From UBA699 sp050261915 (GTDB lineage: Bacteria; Bacillota; Clostridia; Clostridiales; Clostridiaceae), in contig JBLNDT010000027.1 in NCBI GenBank assembly GCA_050261915.1, positions 49,177 to 113,176 of the forward strand: a stretch of DNA of 64,000 bases, written 5' to 3'. Position numbers and translations under genes: made by a program. This document shows positions 26,913-35,304 of the stretch, in pieces (position 1 is the stretch's first letter; each line of letters opens with the position of its first letter). A model generated the notes under the pieces. That model was not told the origin of the DNA, did no database searches, and worked only from the letters and a program-made list of their open reading frames with translations.

Positions 26913-27360
26913 AAATATAAGTATAATGATTTTTACAGAAGGAACAATATTAGGTCCTGATAGCATATTTCATCATTTCAAACATGCATCCTATGTTCCT
27001 ATTAAGAATTCTGTGAATAAAATAAAATCCTGGGAGGAACAAGGTGCTGAAATTATATACTTTACATCAAGAAAAAGGAAAATGGATGTAGAAAACATAA
27101 GTGGAATATTGTTAAAATATAACTTCCCCAAAGGTCAGCTCTATTATAGGGATAAAGGGCAAAAGTATAATGATATTATAGAAATGGTTAAACCCGATAT
27201 TTTAATTGAAGATGACTGCAAAAGCATAGGAGGCAAATGGCAGATGTGCATAACCTATGTAAAACCTGAAGTTAAGGAAAAGATTAAATCTGTTGTAGTG
27301 AAAGAATTTAAGGGAATTGACCACCTGCCAAGGTTAATATCAGATTTATTGACATATTAA
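26899..27360 (+). CDS. HAD-like small protein
   Basis: About 153 residues. ISIMIFTEGTIL replaces the usual DxDGT nucleophile motif, so the first aspartate is missing, while IIYFTSRK (motif II) and DILIEDDCKSIG (motif IV) are present. This is the pattern of the predicted NLI/5'-nucleotidase-like HAD group, possibly catalytically altered. Its start overlaps the DUF1275 gene, so translation is probably coupled. Function unknown. Confidence 0.65.
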   Translation: MLKNKNISIMIFTEGTILGPDSIFHHFKHASYVPIKNSVNKIKSWEEQGAEIIYFTSRKRKMDVENISGILLKYNFPKGQLYYRDKGQKYNDIIEMVKPDILIEDDCKSIGGKWQMCITYVKPEVKEKIKSVVVKEFKGIDHLPRLISDLLTY

Positions 27361-27383
27361 ACAACTTACGAAGGAGGAGCAAT

Positions 27384-27992
27384 ATGAAAATAGATAAAGT
27401 TGAAGTTTTTGGCTTTGAAGCAGCAATAAGAGGGATGCGAAATCCTTTAAACAGCTGGGACAGGTCTGACAGCAGGTATAAAGATATTGTTGAACTTGGA
27501 ACAAATGATTTAATGTTAATGCAAAGGTTAATACAAGCAGGTTCTGAACATAGCAAATTTATGAGATACATAACTGTTTATATGGATATTACTGCTCCAT
27601 TGTATTGGTGGAAAGAGTTTGACACCTATAAATTTTGTGAAAAAAATAGTACAAGCACCATGCATAAAATTACTTCAAGGCCTCTATCTTATGAGGATTT
27701 TGATTATGATTTTGAAAGCCAGCTCAGAACTAATGTAATTAATAGTCTTAACAATATAATAGAAAAGTATAAAAACACGGATAATCCAAGTGAAAAAGAA
27801 GAGCTTTTCAGAATGATAATTCAAGACCTTCCTAGTGCTTTTAACCAAACCCGAACAGTAGTAACCAATTATTCTGAAATTCGGAACATGTATTTTCAGA
27901 GGAAAAACCATAAACTAAAGGAATGGAGCGAAATTTTTATTAATTCCTGTGAATCCCTGCCTTATGCCAGGGAGCTAATCATGATAAAATAG
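27384..27992 (+). CDS. Conserved protein of unknown function
   Basis: A 202-residue soluble protein with AAGGAGGAGC before the ATG. The stretch GFEAAIRGMRNPLNSWDRSDS and the Trp/Tyr-rich ITAPLYWWKEFDTYKF followed by NSTSTMHKITSRPL are recurrent in clostridial and phage hypothetical proteins. The second region loosely recalls the RHR...S.NE.S.RY signature of flavin-dependent thymidylate synthase, but key residues are not conserved. I do not assign a function. Confidence 0.7.
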   Translation: MKIDKVEVFGFEAAIRGMRNPLNSWDRSDSRYKDIVELGTNDLMLMQRLIQAGSEHSKFMRYITVYMDITAPLYWWKEFDTYKFCEKNSTSTMHKITSRPLSYEDFDYDFESQLRTNVINSLNNIIEKYKNTDNPSEKEELFRMIIQDLPSAFNQTRTVVTNYSEIRNMYFQRKNHKLKEWSEIFINSCESLPYARELIMIK

Positions 27993-28031
27993 AAAACTGA
28001 AGGTATTTACATAGATATGGAGGGAACTGGG

Positions 28032-28664
28032 ATGAAACATATAGACCTTGAAAATTGGCCAAGAAAAGATCATTACAATTTTTTCTCCAAGTTTGATTAT
28101 CCTCAATTTAATATATGCGGCAATCTTGATATAACAAACTTTTATAAATTTATTAAGGAACGGGAAATGCCCTTTTTTATTTCAATTTTATATGCTTCAA
28201 GCAAGGCAGCAAATCTAATTCCGGAGCTTAAACTCAGGATAAGGGAGGATAAGATAGTGGAACATGAAGTTGTGAGCCCATCATTTACAGTAATGACTGA
28301 GAATGATTTATTCAGTTTTTGTACTGTGGAATATTCAGAGCCCTTTAATAAATTTAAACAGGATGCTGAAAGAGAAATTAATAATAGAAAAGTAAATGGT
28401 ACAATAGAAAACGAAGCTGGAAGGGATGATTTATTATATGTAACAAGTATCCCATGGTTTTCATTCACCAGTGTTACCCATCCAATTCACATGAATCCTG
28501 TGGACAGCTTTCCTAGAATATCCTGGGGTAAGTATTTCGAAGAAAATGGAAAGATCAAGCTGCCCTTTTCTGTTCAGGTTCACCATGCTTTGGTAGATGG
28601 TATTCATGTGGGCCAATATTTTAATCTTCTTCAGGAATTTTTGGACAATCCTTCAACCTTATAA
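28032..28664 (+). CDS. Chloramphenicol acetyltransferase (CAT)-family protein
   Basis: About 210 residues, close to the 215-220 of type A CATs. The catalytic motif near the C-terminus is VHHALVDGIHVGQYF, with both the active His and the structural Asp. The N-terminus, IDLENWPRKDHYNFFSKFD, and PWFSFTSVTHP are also typical. CATs acetylate chloramphenicol with acetyl-CoA, but many chromosomal clostridial relatives are untested and may act on other alcohols. ATG 28032 follows GGAGGG by 7 nt; the ATG at 28017 is less likely. Its 3' end overlaps the convergent flavodoxin remnant. Confidence 0.88.
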   Translation: MKHIDLENWPRKDHYNFFSKFDYPQFNICGNLDITNFYKFIKEREMPFFISILYASSKAANLIPELKLRIREDKIVEHEVVSPSFTVMTENDLFSFCTVEYSEPFNKFKQDAEREINNRKVNGTIENEAGRDDLLYVTSIPWFSFTSVTHPIHMNPVDSFPRISWGKYFEENGKIKLPFSVQVHHALVDGIHVGQYFNLLQEFLDNPSTL

Positions 28665-29124
28665 CCTATTTCAGTGAGCCATTCTAATACTTGCTCTGGT
28701 GATGCAGTTCCATTAATTGATATACTTGAAAGGATTTTTGAATTTACACATTCCTTTTTTATATTATTTTCAATTTCACCAAAACCACCACCTCCATGGG
28801 TGCAGAATGGTATCAGAGTTTTATTTGAAAAATCATGTTTTCTTAAGAAGGATAATATTGGGGGGCAAAGGATTTAAACCAGTTTGGAGAGCCAAGAAAA
28901 ATAGTATCAAAATTGTGAATTGGTTCATTCCCTGATTTTAACTTTGGGCAAAAATCACTGCCAATCTGATTTCTTACTTCTTTTGCTGCACTATTGTAAT
29001 TGAAGGAATAAGCATTTATTGGAACTAATTCTCTTAACTCGCCGCCAGTTTGGTTGGCTATTTCAAAGGCTAAATTCCTTGTATTGTTTGAAAATGAATA
29101 GTAAACAATCAAAATTCTGCTCAT
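28631..29124 (-). pseudogene. Flavodoxin, frameshifted at a homopolymer
   Basis: The N-terminal half (from ATG 29124, AAGGAG upstream) has the FMN phosphate loop YYSFSNNTRNLA and GSPNWFKSFAP, then runs into a stop near 28848. The other frame continues at once with LSFLRKHDFSNKTLIPFCTHGGGGFG, the normal second half of a flavodoxin, and ends at 28631. The break maps to a run of six G on the plus strand (28860-28865). A seventh G would restore one 165-residue protein. Either a real slip or a sequencing error is possible. Flavodoxin would carry electrons by FMN. Confidence 0.85.
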
Positions 29125-29241
29125 ATTTACTCCTTTTCTTATTTTTAAAATAATCATTTTATTTTTATATTAACACTCTTAAAATTCAAACTACAATAGG
29201 TGTGGTATAATATTCTTATATTTGAAGTATTGGAGATTTAT

Positions 29242-29943
29242 ATGAATAATAAAAAAAAGTGGATGGGAACCCTATTCATTATATTTTTGTTTTCAGCAGC
29301 TGCCTATATAATCATGAATTCCACCAACTTTCAGTTTTTCGGTGGGATTGTAAATAGGCTCCCAACTGATAAAAAGATAGTTGCACTTACTTTTGATGAC
29401 GGACCTACTGAAAAAACAGATGAGATTTTATCTATTCTTAAATCAGAAAATATAAAGGCTACCTTCTTTCTAATTGGTTCTGAAATAGAAAAAAATCAAG
29501 AAGAAACAAAAAATATAATTTCTGATGGGCAGGAAGTGGGAAATCACACATATACCCATAAGAGAATGATTTTTAAAACTTATGGATATATTAAGGATGA
29601 AATTGAAGGAACGGACAAACTTATTAGAAAAATGGGTTATAATGATACCATACAGTTTAGACCCCCAAACGGTAAAAAACTTGTACTTTTGCCTTTTTAT
29701 CTAAATGCGAATAACAGAAAAACTATTTTGTGGGATCTAACACCTAATTCATATGATGATATAAATTCAAGTTCCGATAAAATTGTAAAATACGTTATGG
29801 ATAATGTGAAACCAGGTTCAATAATATTACTGCACCCAATGAATGATAAAAACAAAAATACAATTAATTCAATTAAACCTATTATTAAGGGGTTAAAAGA
29901 AAAGGGCTATGAATTTGTAACTATAAATCAAATAATTAATTGA
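29242..29943 (+). CDS. Polysaccharide deacetylase (NodB domain), membrane-anchored
   Basis: About 233 residues. One N-terminal membrane segment (GTLFIIFLFSAAAYIIM) anchors a NodB domain outside the cell. The motifs are complete: ALTFDDGPTEKT (catalytic Asp and metal Asp), NHTYTHKRM (metal His pair), FRPPNG and GSIILLHPM. The enzyme would remove acetyl groups from wall peptidoglycan or another glycan, as PdaA/PgdA-like proteins do. ATG 29242 has a modest TTGGAG upstream. The PhzF gene follows 11 nt after its stop. Confidence 0.92.
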   Translation: MNNKKKWMGTLFIIFLFSAAAYIIMNSTNFQFFGGIVNRLPTDKKIVALTFDDGPTEKTDEILSILKSENIKATFFLIGSEIEKNQEETKNIISDGQEVGNHTYTHKRMIFKTYGYIKDEIEGTDKLIRKMGYNDTIQFRPPNGKKLVLLPFYLNANNRKTILWDLTPNSYDDINSSSDKIVKYVMDNVKPGSIILLHPMNDKNKNTINSIKPIIKGLKEKGYEFVTINQIIN

Positions 29944-29954
29944 GGGGGATAATT

Positions 29955-30734
29955 ATGAAATATTATGTAGTAGATGCTTTTGCTGAAAAAGTATTTCAAG
30001 GTAATCCGGCAGGAGTATGTGTTCTTGAAGAAAAACTTGGCTCAGATGCAATGCAGAAAATTGCAGCAGAAAACAATTTATCTGAAACAGCTTTTGTATA
30101 TAAAAGGAGCCAGGGGCAGTATGATTTAAAATGGTTTACCCCAAAAAGCGAAATAAATCTCTGCGGTCATGCAACCCTTGGTACTGCATATGTAATAACT
30201 CATTTTGTAGACCTTAATATTAAGGAAATGAGCTTTAATACTTTAAGCGGAGTTCTAGGAGTTAATTACCAAGATGGTTTGTATACCCTCAACTTTCCAT
30301 CAATAATGCCTAAAAAAATTGAAATAATAAAAGAAATTGAAGACGCAATAGGTGCAAAACCGCTAGAAGTTTACTTAGACAGAGACCTAATGGTTTTATT
30401 GAAGGATGAAGAAACAATTGCAGCACTAAAACCGGACTTTGGAAAAATTGGAGCCTTAAAGGATGGTCTTGGACTAATTGTAACCGCAAAAGGCAGCACT
30501 TCAGATTTTGTTTCAAGATGCTTTTATCCTAAAATGGGAGTAAATGAAGACCCGGTAACAGGTTCAGCACACAGTAATTTAATTCCATACTGGAGCGAAA
30601 AACTTAATAAAAATAAAATGAAAGCAATTCAACTTTCAGAAAGAAAAGGGGTTCTTCATTGTGAACTTTCAGGGGACAGAGTTCATATAAGCGGTACTGG
30701 AGTACTGTATATGACTGGAGAAATAAACATTTAA
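29955..30734 (+). CDS. PhzF-family isomerase (second copy)
   Basis: A 259-residue PhzF-fold protein starting YYVVDAFAEKVFQGNPAGV. It has SETAF (catalytic Glu), CGHATLGTA and DPVTGSAHSNLIPYW. It is shorter than the copy at 24002 and clearly diverged from it, so it is probably not a recent duplicate. GAGGGGGA lies before ATG 29955. Substrate unknown. The kdpD-like gene starts 15 nt after its stop. Confidence 0.9.
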   Translation: MKYYVVDAFAEKVFQGNPAGVCVLEEKLGSDAMQKIAAENNLSETAFVYKRSQGQYDLKWFTPKSEINLCGHATLGTAYVITHFVDLNIKEMSFNTLSGVLGVNYQDGLYTLNFPSIMPKKIEIIKEIEDAIGAKPLEVYLDRDLMVLLKDEETIAALKPDFGKIGALKDGLGLIVTAKGSTSDFVSRCFYPKMGVNEDPVTGSAHSNLIPYWSEKLNKNKMKAIQLSERKGVLHCELSGDRVHISGTGVLYMTGEINI

Positions 30735-30749
30735 AACAGGAGAAAAATA

Positions 30750-32300
30750 ATGCAGCTTTATTCAGAAAAAAAGAAGAAATTTGGAAATAAAGGTGAAAAA
30801 CCAAAAATAATGAATAATATAGTTTTTACTGCAGCTATATTGCTTATATGTACAGTATTAGCTTTAATTTTACATTTTTTAAAAATGTTCGAATCAAATG
30901 TTATAATGATATACTTGTGTGGAATTTTATTTGCTTCATACTTTGCAGAAAGCTACATATTTAGTATAACTGCATCTATTTGCGCAGTACTGCTGTATAA
31001 TTTCTTTTTCACCATGCCCTATTTTACTTTTAAGGTTAATGACCCAAACTACATCTTTACTTTTATAACCATGTTTCTTGTTGGTTTTATAACCAGCTGG
31101 CTTACTATAAGTTTGAAATTGGAACGTCAGCATGTTAAAAACACCGAGGAATATATCTCTCTGCTCTATAATATTGAAAAGAAACTGCTAAATGTTAAGG
31201 GACGGGAAGAACTTGCAAAGATTACTGCAGAGATTCTTTCAGAAAGGTTTAATGCAGATGTGGTGGTAGGCCTTTTTAATTCTAAAGGTGAAGTAGACTT
31301 TAGATATGTAGAAGGATTAGATGTATTTCAAGGTGAAGTGGACATTTATGCAAAGCAAGAGGCGTATCGTTTTGGAAGAACCTGTGGTAGAGGAACTGAT
31401 ATATATCCAGGAGCAAAGGGGTTTTATAAGGCTTTAGTAGAGAAGGAAAATGTACTTGGGGTTATTGGTATCTCCATGAAAAAAGGTTTTGAATTAACAG
31501 ACCCTCAGTATAAGTTTATTGATGTAATAGCTCCACAAGTAGCAGTGGTGCTTCAGCGTGAAATTAATTACCAAAATCAGCAGATGGCTCAGATGGAAGT
31601 TCAAAAGGAGCGCCTTAGAACTGACATGTTAAGATCTATATCCCATGATTTTAGAACTCCATTGGCAGGGGTTATGGGCTTGGCCAGCACAGCCCTTGAA
31701 AACTATGACAAAATAAGTGATGAAGATAGAAAAAAACACCTTAAGAGTATATGTGAAGATGCTGAGTGGCTCAATGAACTTGTTGAAAATATACTTCAAG
31801 CTACCAGGTTTGAGGAAGGCACCATGAAGCTGGATATTGATGAGGAGGCAGTTGAAGAAATTGTATCTGAAGCAATGGCTATTGTAAAAAAACATGGGGA
31901 TGGCTACAAAATACATGCAAACCTGCCTGAAGAAATGATTTTTATAAAAGTTGACGGAGTACTCATAAGACAAGTATTGGTTAATCTATTAAACAATGCC
32001 ATAAATTATTCCCCATCAGGCAGTGAAATAGAATTGTCTGTTAGAAAAATAGATAATCGGGTTATATTTGAACTTAAAGATAATGGATTTGGTATTCCTG
32101 ATATAGACCTGCCTTATGTTTTTGACAGATATCGCCGCAGCACCACTGCAAGCCAAAGAAATGAGAAGGGACTCGGCCTAGGGTTATCACTTTGCAAGTC
32201 AATTGTGGAAGCTCATAATGGGGAAATAAGCATTAGAAAGAATAATCCTAAGGGAACTATAGTAAGTTTTTATATTCCAGCTGAAAAGGAGAGTAATTAA
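30750..32300 (+). CDS. kdpD: KdpD-type sensor kinase lacking the N-terminal KdpD/Usp domains
   Basis: A 516-residue kinase corresponding to only the C-terminal part of E. coli KdpD (894 residues). It has four close-packed membrane helices (about 20-120, including YFTFKVNDPNYIFTF), a GAF-like region (about 135-270), HisKA with LRSISHDFRTPLAGVMG, then LVNLLNNAINYSP, DNGFGIP and GLGLGLSLCKS. The KdpD sensor with its Walker-type motif and the Usp domain is absent. Its stop shares an A with the kdpE start. The pair probably senses potassium or cell-wall/ionic stress and controls the downstream KimA gene. Confidence 0.93.
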   Translation: MQLYSEKKKKFGNKGEKPKIMNNIVFTAAILLICTVLALILHFLKMFESNVIMIYLCGILFASYFAESYIFSITASICAVLLYNFFFTMPYFTFKVNDPNYIFTFITMFLVGFITSWLTISLKLERQHVKNTEEYISLLYNIEKKLLNVKGREELAKITAEILSERFNADVVVGLFNSKGEVDFRYVEGLDVFQGEVDIYAKQEAYRFGRTCGRGTDIYPGAKGFYKALVEKENVLGVIGISMKKGFELTDPQYKFIDVIAPQVAVVLQREINYQNQQMAQMEVQKERLRTDMLRSISHDFRTPLAGVMGLASTALENYDKISDEDRKKHLKSICEDAEWLNELVENILQATRFEEGTMKLDIDEEAVEEIVSEAMAIVKKHGDGYKIHANLPEEMIFIKVDGVLIRQVLVNLLNNAINYSPSGSEIELSVRKIDNRVIFELKDNGFGIPDIDLPYVFDRYRRSTTASQRNEKGLGLGLSLCKSIVEAHNGEISIRKNNPKGTIVSFYIPAEKESN

Positions 32301-32998
32301 TGGAGCCGTTAATTTTGGTTGTTGATGATGAAAAAACTATAAGAGGCTTTCTTAAATTATCTATAGAAACCCAGGGCTATAAATGCATAGATACTCATAA
32401 CGGAGCTAGTGCATTAATGCTGGCTGTATCCAGAAATCCTGATGTACTGGTTCTTGACCTTGGACTGCCTGATATGGACGGAATTGATGTGATTAAAAAG
32501 TTACGAGTTGTATCCCAGGTGCCTATAATTGTTATATCTGCAAGGGGACATGAAAGGGAGAAGGTTGAAGCTTTGGATGCAGGTGCTGATGATTATTTAA
32601 CCAAGCCTTTTGGAGTTCCAGAACTTCTTGCAAGGATAAGGGTTGTACTTAGGCACAAATCTCTAGGTGTCTCCTTAAATGGAATGGAAGGTACAAATTT
32701 TAAAGTTAAGGACCTTGTTATAGACATTTCCGGGCATAGAGTATGGCTAAAGGGTGATGAAGTAAAGCTTACACCTCATGAATACAAGGTTTTGGTTCTG
32801 CTTGCTGAAAATAGGGGAAAAGTGCTTACCCATAAGCATATACTTGAAAAAATTTGGGGCGGGATGATATCCAGTGATGATGTGAGGTCCTTAAGGGTCT
32901 GCATGGGCAACTTAAGACGTAAACTAAAGGAAGATCCTTCCGAACCTCAGTATATTATTACCGAAGTAGGAGTAGGTTATAGGCTTGTAGATGAATAA
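32300..32998 (+). CDS. kdpE: KdpE-type response regulator
   Basis: A 232-residue OmpR/PhoB-family regulator. The receiver has the acidic pocket VVDDEK, phospho-acceptor Asp in VLVLDLGLPDMDG, and the switch lysine in YLTKPFG. The C-terminal winged helix has LTPHEYKVLVLLAENRG and SLRVCMGNLRRKL. It overlaps kdpD by one base and is followed by a terminator and then the KimA gene. A pair of 11-bp-spaced direct repeats in that gap is a candidate binding site. Confidence 0.95.
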   Translation: MEPLILVVDDEKTIRGFLKLSIETQGYKCIDTHNGASALMLAVSRNPDVLVLDLGLPDMDGIDVIKKLRVVSQVPIIVISARGHEREKVEALDAGADDYLTKPFGVPELLARIRVVLRHKSLGVSLNGMEGTNFKVKDLVIDISGHRVWLKGDEVKLTPHEYKVLVLLAENRGKVLTHKHILEKIWGGMISSDDVRSLRVCMGNLRRKLKEDPSEPQYIITEVGVGYRLVDE

Positions 32999-33007
32999 TT
33001 TTAAGTC

Positions 33008-33042
33008 ATCAGTGATAATATAATTATCACTGATATTTTTTT
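33008..33042 (+). terminator. Intrinsic terminator after kdpE
   Basis: ATCAGTGATAA and TTATCACTGAT form an 11-bp stem with a TATAA loop, followed by ATTTTTTTG. Confidence 0.85.
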
Positions 33043-33069
33043 GCGAAAAAATTACAGCAAACATCAAAA

Positions 33070-33089
33070 AACTTACACAAAACTTACAC
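33070..33089 (+). promoter_or_regulatory. Direct repeat AACTTACAC, 11-bp period (candidate KdpE site)
   Basis: AACTTACAC occurs at 33070-33078 and again at 33081-33089. Head-to-tail repeats one helical turn apart are what OmpR/PhoB-family dimers bind. It lies upstream of the kimA start and downstream of the kdpE terminator. Confidence 0.5.
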
Positions 33090-33127
33090 CAAAAGTAATA
33101 TTCTTATTTAAGTAAGGAGCATCAATT

Positions 33128-33169
33128 ATGGTGCGTCTATGGGGGAGATTTAGATGGTTAAAGAATTGA
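33128..33169 (+). CDS. Leader ORF overlapping the kimA start
   Basis: A 13-codon ORF, MVRLWGRFRWLKN, begins with ATG 33128, which has AAGGAG 8 nt upstream, a better-spaced site than most. It reads through the kimA start (33154) in another frame and stops at 33169. It may couple or regulate kimA translation; it could also be fortuitous. Confidence 0.4.
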   Translation: MVRLWGRFRWLKN

Positions 33170-35061
33170 AAAAAATTATATTTGGCAAACCGCTGGCTAC
33201 AGAGGAAATGAGTCATGAAAAGCTGAACATTCCTTTTGGGCTGGCTATTTTATCTAGTGATGCCATATCATCTGTAGCATATGCTAGTGAAGAAATTTTA
33301 TGGGTTCTAATTCCTGTTATAGGTATAATGTCATACAAATATATGTTTGACGCTTCACTAGCAATTATTGCGTTGCTTGTTATACTTGTATTTTCATACA
33401 GACAGACAATAGGAAGCTATCCTGGCGGTGGTGGAGCATATACTGTTGCAAAAGAAAATCTTGGGGTTATCCCAGGGCTTGTTGCAGGAGCATCACTTTC
33501 AGTAGATTACCTTTTAACAGTAGCAGTTAGTACTTGTGCAGGAACAGCAGCAATTACCTCTGCTTTCCCGGTGTTGTATACTCATAGAATAAGTATAGCC
33601 TTATTCTTTATAGTTCTTATCACTATAGGAAACCTTCGTGGAGTAAGCGAATCAGCAAAGATTTTTGGAATACCGCCTTATCTCTTTATAGCGGGTATGA
33701 TAGCTATGATTATTTACGGAATATATAAGGTTAAGGTTTTGGGATATGTTCCACAGCCAGGGCATGCTTTGCCTACAGTTATGGGAGATGTAACTATATT
33801 CCTTATATTAAGGGCATTTTCGGCTGGTTGCGCTGCTTTAACTGGAGTTGAAGCTGTAAGCAATGGTGTTCCTAACTTTAAAGCACCTTCACAAAAAAAT
33901 GCAATTATTGTATTGTTTTCACTTGCTGTAACAATAATATTTGTTTTTGGAGGCACCTCTTATCTTGCAACTTTGTATCATACAGTGCCTAGCTTGGAAA
34001 AAACTGTAGTGTCTCAGATTGCTATACAGGTGTTCGGTAACGGTTTTATGTATTATTTCATACAGTTTACTACAGCTATGATTTTAATATTAGCTGCCAA
34101 CACCGCATATTCAGGGTTTCCGCTATTAGCTTCAGCTATTGCAAAGGATGGATATCTTCCTAGGCAGCTGCAAAAAAGAGGTCACAGGTTAAGCTTTAAT
34201 AACGGAATTGTTTCACTGGCAGTATTAGCTGGGATTTTAATAATAGTATTTAGAGGAGAAACTCATTACCTTATTCCTCTTTATGCAGTTGGAGTATTTA
34301 TTTCCTTTACTCTTTCACAGTTTGGAATGTTTACGAAATGGCGCAGGGAAAAGGGAAGCGGCTGGGCCTTAAAGGCTGCTATAAATGGAACTGGAGCTAT
34401 AATTACCTTAATAACTGCAGCTATCATAGGATTAACAAAATTCACTGAAGGCGCTTGGGTAGTGTTTATTTTGATTCCTACATTTGTTTATTTCATGCTT
34501 AATGTAAAAAATTCTTATGAACATGCAGCAGAACAGCTTAGAATTGGACCAGGTAGTGTACCAGATGTTATACCAAACCCTGAAAATGCAAAGCACATTA
34601 TAATATTGGTTGAAAGCTACAACAAAGCTATAATAAAGACAATTAACTACGCAAAGTGTTTGTCTACCGATATTGTTGGTTTTCATGTTTCTGTAAATGA
34701 TGAAGCAACTGAAAAGCTTGTAAAAAGGTGGGAGGAATACGATGTAGGTATTCCCCTTGTAATAAAAAAATCCCCTTACAGAGATATTATGAGCCTTTTG
34801 GTGGAATTTATTGAATCAGATGAGCATGCTTCCACCACTGGTGATCTTGTAACGGTAGTAATGTCACAGTTTGTAGTAGGCAAATGGTGGGAAAAAGCAC
34901 TGCACAATCAAACTGCACACTTCATAAGATCAACATTGTTAAAGCACAGAAACATTGCAGTAATATCAGTTCCATATATAATTGAAACAGATATGAGGAT
35001 TTACGATGAGCTTATAAAAAATCATAGAGGCAAAATACAAAAGGCAAAGAAATTGAATTGA
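33154..35061 (+). CDS. kimA: KimA-type high-affinity potassium importer (APC superfamily)
   Basis: A 635-residue protein with 12 helices (about 1-440) and a C-terminal cytosolic domain of Usp-like fold (IIILVESYNKAIIKTINYAK onward). In B. subtilis KimA is a proton-coupled potassium symporter of 607 residues, and Asp36 and Tyr43 are important. Here LSSDAISSVAYASEE places Asp36 and Tyr43 at the same numbers. Directly downstream of KdpDE, the potassium role is well supported. The leader is too short for a ydaO c-di-AMP riboswitch, so control probably runs through KdpDE. GGGGGAG precedes the ATG. Confidence 0.85.
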   Translation: MVKELKKIIFGKPLATEEMSHEKLNIPFGLAILSSDAISSVAYASEEILWVLIPVIGIMSYKYMFDASLAIIALLVILVFSYRQTIGSYPGGGGAYTVAKENLGVIPGLVAGASLSVDYLLTVAVSTCAGTAAITSAFPVLYTHRISIALFFIVLITIGNLRGVSESAKIFGIPPYLFIAGMIAMIIYGIYKVKVLGYVPQPGHALPTVMGDVTIFLILRAFSAGCAALTGVEAVSNGVPNFKAPSQKNAIIVLFSLAVTIIFVFGGTSYLATLYHTVPSLEKTVVSQIAIQVFGNGFMYYFIQFTTAMILILAANTAYSGFPLLASAIAKDGYLPRQLQKRGHRLSFNNGIVSLAVLAGILIIVFRGETHYLIPLYAVGVFISFTLSQFGMFTKWRREKGSGWALKAAINGTGAIITLITAAIIGLTKFTEGAWVVFILIPTFVYFMLNVKNSYEHAAEQLRIGPGSVPDVIPNPENAKHIIILVESYNKAIIKTINYAKCLSTDIVGFHVSVNDEATEKLVKRWEEYDVGIPLVIKKSPYRDIMSLLVEFIESDEHASTTGDLVTVVMSQFVVGKWWEKALHNQTAHFIRSTLLKHRNIAVISVPYIIETDMRIYDELIKNHRGKIQKAKKLN

Positions 35062-35063
35062 GC

Positions 35064-35102
35064 AAAGCCGAAAAGTAAAATAAATTTACTTTTCGGCTTT
35101 TA
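35064..35102 (+). terminator. Intrinsic terminator after kimA
   Basis: AAAGCCGAAAAGTAAA and TTTACTTTTCGGCTTT pair around a short ATAAA loop, followed by a T-rich tail. Confidence 0.9.
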
Positions 35103-35304
35103 TATTTCCCACAATTTTAGCAAATCCACTTTTTGAAATATTAGAAGGTAAAAACATGATTGACTTTTTATTTTGTCTATTTTTAGCAGCATTTAAAATA
35201 AGAAAATGCGAATGTTAAGGAATTAAGACGTAAACATATGATTGAATTACCAAATATAACCATTTATAATTATAGTTATGTTATAAACAAAAGGTGGGAT
35301 GTAA

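Noticed and set aside
28674..28935. Two short plus-strand frames at 28.7 kb
   Set aside because: They are antisense to the second half of the frameshifted flavodoxin and have no ribosome binding site.
33043..33153. ydaO-type c-di-AMP riboswitch before kimA
   Set aside because: Only about 110 nt lie between the terminator and the start, with none of the conserved ydaO motifs; the KdpDE context explains control better.
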